Of a DNA stretch of 32,503 nucleotides, positions 28,501 to 32,025 are shown piece after piece. Source of the stretch: Ophiothrix spiculata. Taxonomy: Eukaryota; Echinodermata; Ophiuroidea; Amphilepidida; Ophiotrichidae. Both the position numbers and the translations under genes were made by a program. The DNA lies in the NCBI GenBank assembly GCA_000969725.1, contig JXSR01S010338.1; one strand, 5' to 3'. The stretch's first letter is position 1. The number at the start of each line of letters is the position of its first letter. The notes below the pieces were generated by a model. That model saw only the letters and a list, made by a program, of their open reading frames with translations, made no database searches and was not told the origin of the DNA.

Positions 28501-31383
28501 CATAAACACTTCTTCATCAAGCATTCTACGTCACTGTAAGTTTTGTGCATGAATTTGAAATTTGTTACTATTGCTATAGTGAAGGGAGACAGGCCACCCC
28601 ATGCAGCTACACTGATGTACTCTGTAGTGATCTATCTAAAGGGCAGATTGAGGGGTCATTTTGTATGTCTGTATTGGACAATCAACTTTTGATTTTGCAA
28701 TAATGAGAATTGCTATACTTACAAAATTGATGTGAACAATTTACAAAAAAATGAAACAGATAAGGAAACAGATGTTATCATTCTGTCTATGTTTCGTTAA
28801 AACTTACTCTTATATGTGATGATATATCAGTAACGTAACAGGTAGATGCAGAATGCCCCATTTTTTTTTCAATCGACTGGTTTTCTTTACATACCAAAAT
28901 GAAGAAATAAGCCTCACCAGTACAAAAATTAACTTACCCCCTCTGACACAAAACCTCCTGTTACGTCCCTGATTGAAAAAAAGCCGATTTGATTTAACTG
29001 ACTTAACAACATACAGTTTTTTAAAGGTAGTTTACCATGTTTGAGAGAGAGTCTAACAACTATGTCACATGAATGTATATATCTTTACTGAAAATAACAG
29101 TTACCTTTTTGCTGGTAGATTCACACCAGCTGCCAAAGTTGAAGTGCACGTTAACAGGCACAATGTACCCTCTGAATAAGCATCTTCTACAAGCTTCCTC
29201 TCATCCATAGTCAGTCCACTGTGGTGATAGGCGATACCATAAGGCACCGTCCTCTTGAGGGTGGAGCAGAGATGGTTATCACATTCCCTTTTCAGTGATT
29301 GCAGGAGTTCCTTTTTGTCCTTTGCTTTGTGTGCCATGATCTTCTTTGCAAAATCCCTGATTACAGATTATAAAAAACAATGATGATGAAAATGATGATG
29401 ATAATAACAATAACACTAATGATAATAAAAACAAATGTGACCCACCATATCAAAAGGTACCTTAACACTTAAAAACGCGAAAAAAATCGACATCGCCGCT
29501 CCATGTAATTGCCAAACTTAAAGCAGCGGGTCTCTCAGTGGCAAAAAAATTCAAATTGACCCAGTCGTTTTTTGTGCTAATTAGCATAAAGTGATTTTTC
29601 GAGGGCGCTGTTCAAATTTGTTTTGCCCATAAAATCGAAACCGAATAATTTTTTTCTAATTTTATTTTTGCAATGTAATTGTACTTGCAATGTGCAAATT
29701 TGAGCAAAATTTCATGCGAAAATTCCTTTGGGAACACGGTTTTTGAAATTTTACATGCTTTATCATTGACCAGACTTTCAACGTAAAATTCATACTGGAA
29801 GGATGTTTTTTTAAGGGGGGGTTCCTAGGAACCCCCCCCCCCCCCTTGGGCACCAACGGGTGGGAAATACCTTGGTCACTTAAGTGTTAAGGACGGCATA
29901 GTAAATTACATGATACGGGCCATTGAAACTGAGTGTATAGTCAAAAAACAAATTTCTAATTTCTTCAGAAACGTTACATTTGAAATGTATTCATGCAGGT
30001 TTCGACATCCAAAACATAAGAAAAATGTGTTAAAACCCAGATAAAAATCCTCTCCATTCCAAGTTTTATTCAGTTCAAAAACTTTAAAAAATCAATTTTC
30101 TTCAGAACTATTATAGTTTTCTGAATCAGCCCATGCCTTTTACCAATTTGGATATAACTTTGCAACCGAACATCCAATAACCAAAAGCAAGGTGTCATTT
30201 TAAATCTTAAAATCTCAGCTTTTAGATGAGACAAAAAATCAATTTTGATTTAGGACCCTTAGGCTGCAATCACATAGAAGTATATGTATGGTATACAATA
30301 TTCGCTGTACACTCCCAGGGAAGGTACTTGATTTTGAAATTAGAATTCTCCTCACTAAGAATATGAGTGCCAGCCTTAAGGGCCCTGTCAACCCTTTTTT
30401 TTTCAGAAATGGTTTTTGCTCTGTAACTCGGCAACAGATAATTAAATTCAAATAAAAGTATACATTTCTAGAATCGTATTTGCATACTGAACATGATGGT
30501 CAGGTTATTTTTGGACAAAATAAGTATTTTTGGACATAGGGTCCAAAAATCATGTTCTTGGACCCAAAATTTTACGGGAAAGCTAACTAAATTTTCCTTC
30601 GGTACAATTTTGAACCATTTAACTTTTTAGAATCTAAAAAGCAATCTAGGAATGCATTTCTTAAAAAATTTTGATTTTGGACCTAGGGTCCAAAAATCAT
30701 GTTTTTGGGCCCAAAATTTTACGGGAAAGCTAACTAAAATTTTGCTTCGGTACAATTTTGAACATATTACTTTTTAGAATTTAAAAAGCAATGATTTTTT
30801 TTTTCTTAATTTTTGAGATATCGTCAACAAATTTGTCAACAAAATGTCAAAAATCCCACTCCTGCTACAATTTTTGGCAAAATATGCCACATTTTGACCT
30901 ATTTTGGCAATATTTCAACAACGAAAAAAGATAAAAATCAAAAATTTGAGAAATGCGTAGATAATGCTTTCTAGATTCTAAACAGTAAAATGGTTCAAAA
31001 TTTTACCTAAACAAAATTTAGATAGCTTTCCCGTAAAATTGTGGGCCAAAAACATGATTTTTGGACCTTTTTTGGACCTTAGGCCCAAAATTTCACATTT
31101 TGGGCCAAAAATAACCTCACCATCATGTTCAGTATAATGCAAATCCACTTCTAGAAATGTATACGTTTATACAAGCCACATCGTGGGCCGCCTGTTAAGT
31201 ATGCTGAATGTCCAAACTTGTGCCGTGTTCATCTTACCTTGGCATATTTTTACATATAATCTCTGCTACATTTTGGCAGTTTTTCTTGGTAGCACAAAAT
31301 ATCAAGCAGGAAAAATCTGGTATCACTTCTAATGCTAAGCCAATCAGATGATCTGGATCAACCTTGGTCAAGGCTTTGGAATA
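7458..31383 (-). CDS. HELQ: HELQ helicase, 3' half of a split gene (11 exons; 541 codons plus stop)
   Basis: HELQ is a nuclear ATP-dependent 3'-5' single-strand DNA helicase of the Ski2/Hel308 family. It acts in replication-fork and interstrand-crosslink repair and works with RAD51 paralogs and RPA. Joining 31383-31238, 29356-29105, 27829-27688, 24860-24756, 21915-21708, 17596-17436, 13601-13503, 11298-11122, 10284-10171, 9453-9319 and 7544-7458 gives one uninterrupted frame. Every intron is GT-AG and the phases agree. Visible motifs are the HHSGLT...ER segment, [12 protein letters not shown] (motif V), [10 protein letters not shown] (motif VI), then a C-terminal part that follows vertebrate HELQ to its end. 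The first RecA domain, Walker A/B and the promoter are outside the window. The length matches the corresponding half of human HELQ (about 1100 residues in all). POLQ is excluded because no polymerase domain follows and the C-terminus matches HELQ. Confidence 0.94.
7599..7760. mobile_element. Foldback hairpin in the last HELQ intron
   Basis: CAAATAATGTATGTTTAT... pairs with ...AACATTCATTATTTG, with inner stems ACAAATATTTCAT and ATCAAATGC. The centre is the GC-richer CGAGGTGAAGCCGAG. Arms are about 75 bases. Confidence 0.8.
8253..8503. mobile_element. MITE with about 51-bp terminal inverted repeats
   Basis: The left arm is TGTGACGCGTTATAGCAAAA, GGTACCTTAAGTCAGAGCTA, CAAGTGTCTGA. The right arm is its complement with a few changes, ending ATGCGTCACA (8494-8503). 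It lies in the last HELQ intron. Confidence 0.84.
8838..9288. mobile_element. MITE with GGCCGTATTCATAAA ends
   Basis: AGGCCGTATTCATAAA at the left and TTTATGAATACGGCCCCT at the right. The subterminal parts are rich in CACTTAAGTG and CCCTTAA/TTAAGGG motifs in both orientations. Such GGCCGTATTCATAAA ends are widespread in invertebrate MITEs. Confidence 0.8.
9319..9453 (-). CDS. HELQ: HELQ exon j: C-terminal helix-hairpin-helix
   Basis: This 135-nt, 45-codon exon reads [20 protein letters not shown], then [20 protein letters not shown] and VAAAK. The GRAKQL..AGYK.L.HLA.A.P..LV..VDHL.R..A.QIV..AK pattern matches HELQ closely. The acceptor is TTTGGCCTAG and the donor AAAG|GTAAGA. In Hel308-type enzymes this domain acts as a molecular brake on single-strand DNA. 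Confidence 0.95.
9454..10170 (-). other. HELQ intron i-j, no further element seen
   Basis: 717-bp intron. A CCACCCC-rich tract (about 9545-9575) is the only notable composition. Confidence 0.6.
10171..10284 (-). CDS. HELQ: HELQ exon i: lead-in to helix-hairpin-helix
   Basis: This 114-nt, 38-codon exon reads [20 protein letters not shown] then [18 protein letters not shown]. It matches the vertebrate stretch E.EEFW.Y..L.......Y....EL.PLMEV.GV. The acceptor is ATTTTTTACAG and the donor CAG|GTAAAT. LLEVPGV is the first helix and hairpin of the helix-hairpin-helix DNA-binding fold completed by the next exon. Confidence 0.94.
10571..10970. repeat. Duplicated segments flanking the SINE
   Basis: TAATGTTGACCTAT, GGGGATTTCACAATTAAG and GCACAAAGAAGATG occur at 10577-10625 and, in the same order, at 10880-10966. 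About 40 extra bases separate the first two blocks in the right copy. These are far longer than an ordinary target-site duplication, so the SINE probably landed in, or recombined with, a pre-existing tandem repeat. Confidence 0.7.
10631..10885 (+). mobile_element. tRNA-derived SINE, well-preserved copy
   Basis: The tRNA-like head has GTTGGCGCAGCGGTAGTTCC (A box region) and GGTTCGAGTCC (B box), followed by the body TTTTATGTGCATTTGGTTTT, CAGTCCATGCTCGCTTCC, TTGAAGATAAGCTTCCTTTA and GCCAAGTTGGG. The tail is GGTGATAATG rather than poly(A). It lies in the intron between exons h and i. It aligns along its length with the SINE at 24128-24380. Confidence 0.87.
11122..11298 (-). CDS. HELQ: HELQ exon h: helical (ratchet) region
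   Basis: This 177-nt, 59-codon exon reads [20 protein letters not shown] and later [20 protein letters not shown] and FCE. The VPRG.IQNL......SF.S....FCE pattern is the signature of the helical domain that follows the winged helix in HELQ/Hel308 helicases and grips single-strand DNA. The acceptor is TTCTTTTCTAG and the donor GAG|GTAAGT, both strong. Confidence 0.95.
11453..11490 (+). repeat. Single end of the TTCAAAACTCAACC MITE family
   Basis: GGGGCGGCTTCAAAACTCAA and CCAGTGGTT match the ends of the MITE at 16665-16807, but no partner end is clear nearby. Confidence 0.45.
11491..12118 (-). other. HELQ intron g-h, part without recognised element
   Basis: Intronic, AT-rich. AGGCCTTTCACAATACCCTG (11702) and GTGCAAAGGGCCTATCC (11778) are loosely inverted, hinting at an old MITE. 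No coding signal. Confidence 0.4.
12119..12268 (+). mobile_element. Non-LTR retroelement 3' end with (ATT)n tail
   Basis: GTAAAGCGCTTTGAGAACTT, GTAGGGCGCTTTATAAATAT and then (ATT)n. The GTAAAGCGCTT...GCGCTTTATAAAT stem-like end is typical of LINE-mobilised tails. A related copy ends at 15967. Confidence 0.7.
12271..13155 (-). other. HELQ intron g-h, remaining part
   Basis: I see no coding signal, tRNA-like head or clear terminal repeat here. Confidence 0.5.
13156..13374. mobile_element. Foldback hairpin, intron g-h
   Basis: GCACAATTAGGCCACAACTT, GGCCACAGCCTT, CCAAAATGG and GTAGGCTTGATT are mirrored by AATCAAGCCTAC, CCATCTTGG, AAGGCTGTGG and TGTGGCCTACTTGTGC. Arms are about 75 bases. It lies about 130 bp downstream of exon g. 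Confidence 0.82.
13503..13601 (-). CDS. HELQ: HELQ exon g: short exon, ratchet region start
   Basis: This 99-nt, 33-codon, phase 0-0 exon reads [20 protein letters not shown] and then [13 protein letters not shown]. It aligns with the vertebrate segment FSQLSPAEQNVA..LGV....IGKKA.G. The acceptor is TTTCATTGCAG. The donor chosen is GCT|GTAAGT; an earlier AGG|GTCAGA is weaker and would also keep the frame, removing VRA. Confidence 0.9.
13681..14296. mobile_element. Large asymmetric foldback element
   Basis: Outer arms of about 60 bp (TAATATTATGAATTAAATCT, AGACAACCAGAAATATAATA, CTCACGAGCAACCGACGTTG, and the complement ending 14296) are nearly perfect. Inner arms (GTTACTTGCCTTAAACTTTT, GGTAATAAATCATCC and complement) also pair. 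About 220 bp (13745-13965) in the left arm has no counterpart on the right, so it is an insertion or the right arm lost it. ATTATAGTTTAAG is found just before the element and again 36 bp after it. Confidence 0.8.
14533..16297. repeat. Possible element bounded by TAGCGAGGCC ends
   Basis: CACTGTATATAGCGAGGCC near 14533 and GGCCTCGCTACTGTATATTA near 16285 are inverted around a common TAGCGAGGCC. The 1.75-kb interior is non-coding and includes a LINE tail and a C-run. The terminal match is short. Confidence 0.35.
15770..15968 (+). mobile_element. Non-LTR retroelement 3' end, second copy
   Basis: TTGTAAAGCGCTTAGTGACA, TTTAGGCGCTTCATAAATG and an ATT-rich tail parallel the 12119-12268 copy. It lies in the intron between exons f and g. 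Upstream limits are uncertain. Confidence 0.62.
16308..16612 (+). mobile_element. tRNA-derived SINE, third family, full length
   Basis: A box GTGGCCTAGCGGATAAATCC and B box GGTTCGAATCC (about 16365) head the element. The body contains CCTTGAACAAGATACTCACC, TCTCCACCCAGGTG and AAATGGGTACC, a pattern I associate with a widely conserved SINE body domain. It ends GAGATGGGCACTTTGACCTG, TTAAATACAGGC and a T-rich run. Confidence 0.82.
16665..16807. mobile_element. MITE with CACTTCAAAACTCAACC ends
   Basis: AAGGGATCACTTCAAAACTC, AACCGGC at the left and GCTGGTTGAGTTTTGAAGTG, GCCCTTTA at the right. About 143 bp. It abuts the partial duplicate of HELQ exon f. Confidence 0.8.
16812..16877 (-). pseudogene. 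HELQ: Partial duplicate of HELQ exon f
   Basis: The minus strand reads [20 protein letters not shown] then GQ, aligning without gaps to [20 protein letters not shown] then RQ of exon f. At the DNA level TATCATCCAGTT.GGTTG.GTTG is shared. A GT (CAA|GTAAAG) sits where the donor should be. The upstream two thirds of the exon are absent; a palindromic element (16886-17399) begins instead, and a MITE (16665-16807) abuts the other side. It is probably a relic, though a usable 3' segment cannot be excluded. Confidence 0.7.
16886..17399. mobile_element. Palindromic element hosting a nested MITE
   Basis: The right arm, read inverted, starts GATCACATAGAACTATACTA, TACACTATACGAGCAC. The left arm has the same sequence but is split after GATCACATAGAACTA by a roughly 200-bp MITE, resuming TACTATACACTATACGGGC. 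Weaker arm similarity continues to GTGATAC/ATGATAC. The element lies between HELQ exon f and its partial duplicate. Confidence 0.8.
16901..17101. mobile_element. Nested MITE with CTGTRAAACAAGAARTATTTGC ends
   Basis: CTGTGAAACAAGAAGTATTT, GC at the left and GCAAATATTTCTTGTTTTAC, AG at the right, with TA on both sides (16899-16900 and 17102-17103). The interior has repeated TTCGC/GCCGC/AAAATT motifs. The undisturbed target is visible in the other arm of the host palindrome. Confidence 0.82.
17436..17596 (-). CDS. HELQ: HELQ exon f: after the winged helix
   Basis: This 161-nt exon completes a Gly codon and reads [19 protein letters not shown] and, further on, [11 protein letters not shown] and [12 protein letters not shown]. 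The YRDLK..., LH.IYL.TPYD and .P.WMIY blocks are characteristic of HELQ at this point. Acceptor TTATTTCAG and donor CAG|GTCAGT fit. A degenerate partial copy of the last third of this exon lies 3' of it at about 16812-16877. Confidence 0.94.
17698..18046. repeat. Dispersed repeat R1, copy 1
   Basis: GGCAAGCGCGGACATCCGGG, GTGAAAACAATTGCCGACTC, AAAATCATGTGAGATGTG, CATCATTTCA, and TAGGTCTGCTTTCGGCTATA match a copy at 31432-31801 along most of their length, in the same orientation. No clear terminal repeat or coding frame. Confidence 0.8.
18225..18350. other. GC/CpG-dense segment in AT-rich surroundings
   Basis: TAGTGCGCGAGAGAACGCAG, TGCTGCGTCACTGCGCACTC, GCGCAGTG and GGCGCTCGCGTGGCGCAATC give a run of CGs unusual for this window. 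GCGTCACTGCGC-type repeats allow local hairpins. No gene is seen in it. Confidence 0.5.
18666..18875. mobile_element. Foldback element with ACATGATRATGAT ends, copy 1
   Basis: The left end GAACATGATGATGATATCAG and right end ATCATTATCATGTT frame a long hairpin: ATAAAATTGGAT, CATATTTATTGGTC, GCTATGAGTT, AATATTGGGC and complements. The loop GGGCGAGACGCAGTCGAGCC is GC-rich. Confidence 0.76.
18910..19066. mobile_element. Foldback element with CATRATAATG ends, copy 2
   Basis: GCATGATAATGATATAATAT, TGGATGG, GATACCTGAAAATATTGGAT pair with ATCCAATATTTTTAGGTATC, CCATCCAATATTAGCATTAT, TATGTTC. The loop GAGCTACCGCGGAGTCCG is GC-rich. It lies next to copy 1 and just 3' of the Penelope-like remnant. Confidence 0.76.
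19475..19993 (-). pseudogene. Penelope-like element: RT thumb and linker to endonuclease
   Basis: In the same frame as the core segment, after the TGA. It reads [45 protein letters not shown], then [15 protein letters not shown] and [19 protein letters not shown]. These are the standard PLE blocks between the reverse transcriptase and the GIY-YIG nuclease. It stops just after the first nuclease strand ([12 protein letters not shown]). Confidence 0.82.
19994..20659 (-). pseudogene. Penelope-like reverse transcriptase, core segment
   Basis: This is the longest open stretch of the retroelement, 221 codons from an internal Met to a premature TGA. It carries the PLE hallmark YGLPKIHK, motif A aspartate in SYDVSALF, and YVDD, so the palm residues are intact. 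It ends at KLAFLD, where related elements continue with a cysteine codon, suggesting TGC/TGT to TGA. Upstream and downstream coding parts are in the same element but separated by the frameshift and this stop. Confidence 0.85.
21240..21682. mobile_element. Foldback element adjoining HELQ exon e
   Basis: Left arm: GAACATAATAATGCCC, GAAAGCTAAACTAAAATTTT, GCATTTGTGAAAGTTG, GCTTTTTGGAATCTGGAAAC. The right arm is its complement, with AAATTTAGTTAGGCTTTCC and ending CACCAATATGTTC. Arms exceed 150 bases. The right end lies about 25 bp from the exon e donor. Confidence 0.8.
21708..21915 (-). CDS. HELQ: HELQ exon e: winged-helix region
   Basis: This 208-nt exon reads [20 protein letters not shown] and later [12 protein letters not shown], with one base of a Gly codon at the end. 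It corresponds to the winged-helix part of HELQ: vertebrates have IYHFMNGTFFGVQ and HITKLGRASFKG. The acceptor is ATTTTATGCAG and the donor AAAG|GTATAT. The first 20 or so intron bases after the donor resemble the end of a foldback element (21240-21682), so the splice site lies at a transposon edge. Confidence 0.93.
21916..23165 (-). other. HELQ intron d-e, part without recognised element
   Basis: AT-rich intron without coding potential. CGTATCTGT occurs twice near 22490-22510. No full repeat structure was resolved. Confidence 0.45.
23166..23252 (+). repeat. Short tandem repeat of a 21-22-bp unit
   Basis: GAAAAGACTCTTTACGGGTT, GAAAAGACTATTTACGGGTT and GAAAGACTATTTACGGGTTT follow each other. 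The first is preceded by the inverted form AAACCCGTAAATAGTTCTTT, so the left half can fold back. Confidence 0.88.
23421..23580. mobile_element. Foldback hairpin with CTTCGGGGCTCCGCCCC centre
   Basis: ATACTGACATTC, AGATCTCTGG, TTAAAACTATGG, AGTGACTAAAATTTAGCTA are mirrored by TAGCTAAATTTTAGTCACTT, CCATAGTTTTAA, CCAGAGATCT and GTCAGTAT. Arms are about 70 bases, among the most perfect in the window. Confidence 0.88.
23633..23783. mobile_element. Long-hairpin foldback element, copy 2
   Basis: Arms open GTGTCCCGCTGCGGCAAAAG, GATGCAGTTGTC, and close with the complement ending GCGGGACAC. The inner part (GTACATGTTGC, TTGTAGCATATC) is shared with copy 1. It lies in the intron between exons d and e. 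Confidence 0.88.
24120..24466 (-). pseudogene. HELQ: HELQ exon d, array copy 1: split by a SINE
   Basis: The last copy in transcript order. Its first part (24466 down to about 24384) reads [20 protein letters not shown] and continues GKGLRG, then loses similarity at a SINE inserted on the opposite strand (about 24128-24380). The exon's last codons and its donor (TTTAAA|GTGAGTATGC) reappear at 24127-24115. A few exon bases are missing at the junction. The open frame stops shortly after entering the SINE, so this copy cannot encode the normal segment. Confidence 0.78.
24128..24380 (+). mobile_element. tRNA-derived SINE inside HELQ exon copy 1
   Basis: The head retains a degraded tRNA-like promoter (TTCCCTTGCTTTGCACCAAT, B-box-like CGAGTTTGATTCC), then TTTATGTGCATCTGGTTTTC, CATGCTCGCTT, TTGAAGATTAAGCTTCCTTT and CCAAGTACCAAGTTGGG. 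It is the same family as the copy at 10631-10885. It lies antisense to HELQ and splits an exon duplicate. Confidence 0.85.
24499..24586 (-). pseudogene. HELQ: HELQ exon d, array copy 2: decayed by a 17-nt deletion
   Basis: This is the third copy met in transcript order, 88 nt instead of 105. It opens [12 protein letters not shown] and then reaches two stops because 17 nt around the CYSSLM codons are missing. The tail of the exon and the AAA|GTGAGTATAC donor are retained. Inclusion would break the reading frame, so it is a dead exon or a poison exon. Confidence 0.8.
24619..24723 (-). CDS. HELQ: HELQ exon d, array copy 3: intact duplicate, possible alternative exon
   Basis: A second full-length 105-nt copy, still open in phase 0-0. 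It reads [20 protein letters not shown] and continues [15 protein letters not shown], with several substitutions against copy 4 (I to V at residue 1, GP to ES, M to V, A to S). AG precedes it (AATTGATAG) and the donor is the same AAA|GTGAGT. Only 32 nt separate it from the end of copy 4, and the acceptor has a poor pyrimidine tract. It could replace copy 4 by mutually exclusive splicing or be unused. Splicing both in tandem is unlikely because a 32-nt intron is below the usual size limit. Confidence 0.5.
24756..24860 (-). CDS. HELQ: HELQ exon d, array copy 4 (probable constitutive copy)
   Basis: This exon has 105 nt and 35 codons, phase 0 at both ends, reading [20 protein letters not shown] and continuing [15 protein letters not shown]. 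It matches the HELQ segment that follows motif VI and leads into the winged helix (PLE.CYS...GL..L...L). The acceptor is ATCGACAG with T-rich sequence upstream and the donor is AAA|GTGAGT, a strong match. It is the first of four tandem copies met by the transcript and the only one with a different, unique upstream flank. That makes it the likely ancestral copy. Confidence 0.88.
24932..25124. mobile_element. hAT-type MITE with perfect 8-bp target duplication
   Basis: CAGTGTTTCCGCTAAGG opens and CCTTAGCGGAAACACTG closes the 193-bp element. ATCATGAC flanks it on both sides (24924-24931 and 25125-25132). CAGTG ends with an 8-bp duplication are diagnostic of the hAT superfamily. It inserted about 70 bp upstream (gene sense) of the HELQ exon d acceptor. 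Confidence 0.92.
25361..25494. repeat. Hairpin element with TTCAGAGTCTGTCGAT ends
   Basis: TTCAGAGTCTGTCGATATGC, ATCGATGCCCAT and GCAGTCTTTA pair with TAAAGACTGC, ATGGGCATCGAT, GCCTATCGACAGACTCTGAA. About 134 bp with a short loop. Confidence 0.84.
25965..26001. repeat. Perfect 15-bp stem-loop
   Basis: GGCAATTAACTTGAT and ATCAAGTTAATTGCC surround a 7-nt loop (ATTATCC). It is in the intron between HELQ exons c and d; no T-run terminator logic applies in a eukaryote. Confidence 0.85.
26343..26525. mobile_element. Foldback hairpin with GC-rich centre
   Basis: GACGATAATAACT, CACCATCTTTT, GGTCATTGTTTAAAAT, GGTGTTTGTTTTG, AGTACTTTTCT-type stems pair with their complements ending AGTTATTATTGTC. The centre GGGAGCGTAGCGCCC is GC-rich. 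Confidence 0.84.
26690..27490. other. CpG-rich stretch with clustered ACGTG motifs
   Basis: Many ACGTG/CACGT pentamers occur: TTCACGTA...TACGTGAA (26970-26992), GTACGTGGGG, TTACGTGGC, TACGTACGTGAT, GCACGTAGGCGTG, AAACGTGAG...CTCACGTTT and TAACGTGG. An octamer-like ATTTGCAT occurs near 26710. A GCGGGTCATTAT...ATAATGACCGCGC hairpin sits at about 26757-26801. It is intronic; regulatory use is a guess. Confidence 0.4.
27688..27829 (-). CDS. HELQ: HELQ exon c: RecA2 end with motif VI
   Basis: This 142-nt exon completes the preceding Arg codon and reads [20 protein letters not shown], then [16 protein letters not shown], ending IIKAKEQPQ in phase 0. [10 protein letters not shown] is motif VI, whose arginines contact the ATP phosphates in superfamily 2 helicases; all the expected residues are present. 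The acceptor is TTAATTTTCAG and the donor CAG|GTTAGC. It is followed on the mature message by the duplicated 105-nt exon. Confidence 0.95.
27876..28414. mobile_element. TTAA-flanked MITE next to HELQ exon c
   Basis: TTAA followed by AGGGACTGGCCTAGATTC opens the element. Read inverted, the other end is TTAA followed by TGGGACTAGCCTAGATTC. TTAA flanks suggest a piggyBac-type origin. It starts about 45 bp upstream (gene sense) of the exon c acceptor. Confidence 0.72.
28827..28976. mobile_element. Short MITE with ACGTAACAGG ends
   Basis: ATCAGTAACGTAACAGGTAG on the left and CCTCCTGTTACGTCCCTGAT on the right. About 150 bp, non-coding. Confidence 0.55.
29105..29356 (-). CDS. HELQ: HELQ exon b: RecA2 core with motif V
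   Basis: This 252-nt exon starts by completing the split Arg codon, then reads [18 protein letters not shown]... It contains [15 protein letters not shown], the conserved segment before motif V, and [14 protein letters not shown], motif V of Ski2-like helicases, which couples ATP hydrolysis to DNA binding. Acceptor TGTAATCAG and donor AAAAG|GTAACT fit. Reading past the donor gives an immediate in-frame stop, which supports the splice site. The [14 protein letters not shown] stretch is the variable charged linker seen in the family. Confidence 0.95.
29371..29435 (+). repeat. GAT/AAT-rich microsatellite
   Basis: AATGATGATGAAAATGATGA, TGATAATAACAATAACACTA and ATGATAAT form an imperfect trinucleotide tract about 15 bp beyond the exon b acceptor. 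Confidence 0.8.
29480..29893. repeat. Dispersed repeat R2, copy 1
   Basis: CTCCATGTAATTGCCAAACT, TGTGCTAATTAGCATAA, GTTTTGCCCATAAAATCGAA and CACTTAAGTGTTAAGG match, in order and orientation, a copy at about 32026-32460. The 3' part contains a G/C-run palindrome. Confidence 0.72.
29815..29845. repeat. G7-TTCCTAGGAA-C palindrome
   Basis: Seven Gs, TTCCTAGGAA and about fourteen Cs form a perfect GC-run palindrome. The other R2 copy has only a broken C run (GGACCCCCTCCCCC), so it expanded here. Confidence 0.85.
30459..31164. mobile_element. Largest GAACATGATGGTG foldback element
   Basis: Ends GTATACATTTCTAGAA...CTGAACATGATGGT and, inverted, the same sequence ending GTATAC at 31164. The left arm carries a direct internal duplication of TTTTACGGGAAAGCTAACTA, ACGGTACAATTTTGAAC-like sequence and GGGTCCAAAAATCATG. 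Non-coding, in the intron between exons a and b. Confidence 0.84.
31238..31383 (-). CDS. HELQ: HELQ exon a: start of RecA2 domain, motif IV region
   Basis: This 146-nt exon encodes [15 protein letters not shown]... through [15 protein letters not shown] to KNMP plus two bases of an Arg codon. The acceptor is a pyrimidine-rich tract ending in TTTCAG, and the donor is AAG|GTAAGA. VDPDHL and the CATKKNC block match the HELQ segment that opens the second RecA-like domain; vertebrates have DPDHL and CPSKKNCENVAE. The exon begins in phase 0, so the preceding exon ends on a whole codon. It lies beyond 31384 and was not found before the window edge. Confidence 0.93.
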
Positions 31384-31431
31384 CTGAAACAAAAGTGAAA
31401 AGTGTATACTGAAGAAGGCTGAGAAATATGC

Positions 31432-31801
31432 ATAGTATAGGCAGGAGCGGACATCAAGGAGTTTTGTTTATATCCGGGATGTTTGTCCAAATAGCGCGGT
31501 GAAAACAATTGCCGACTTCCCATTCAACTCAATGGACAAAATGCCGACTCTCGGAAACTTTGATTGATTTTAGCAAATTTTCAAAATATTTTGATTCCAA
31601 AATCATATGAGATGTGTAGTATTCAAACCACAACAAAATGACAAACAGCTCATCATTTCAAACATTTCTCTCCCGCTAAAAAAGAAAGAAACTGAAGGAA
31701 TACATTGACTGTTTTCACCTTGCATAAAGTCCAATGCGAGTTATTTTCAGATCATTGTGCTGTGTTTATTACGTATACGTAGGTCTGCTTTTGGCTATAC
31801 T
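31432..31801. repeat. Dispersed repeat R1, copy 2
   Basis: GGCAGGAGCGGACATC, GTGAAAACAATTGCCGACTT, AAAATCATATGAGATGTG, CATCATTTCA and GTAGGTCTGCTTTTGGCTAT parallel copy 1 at 17698-18046. It begins about 50 bp upstream (gene sense) of HELQ exon a. Confidence 0.8.
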
Positions 31802-31849
31802 AAAAGATTAACAACAATCACACAAATCACAAACAACAGATTCAAGCCA

Positions 31850-31927
31850 AGATAAAATTGGACTTGAACCCAGGACCTCTTGCATGCTTTGGCAAGTGCT
31901 TCAACTATTGAGTTCTTGACCTCCGAA
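31850..31927 (-). mobile_element. tRNA-like SINE head, fourth family
   Basis: The minus strand reads AACTCAATAGTTGAAGCACT (A-box-like) and GGTCCTGGGTTCAAGTCCAA (B box GGTTCAAGTCC). No matching acceptor stem is visible. It is probably a SINE head; the rest of the element cannot be traced reliably toward 31800. Confidence 0.55.
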
Positions 31928-32025
31928 ATAAACTAGGAGTTTTAACACTTTAAAAGTGGTCAAATGGGGTATGAACCTAACATTTGCTTTTTGCACATCA
32001 GTGCAAAAACCCACAGCAATTGTTC

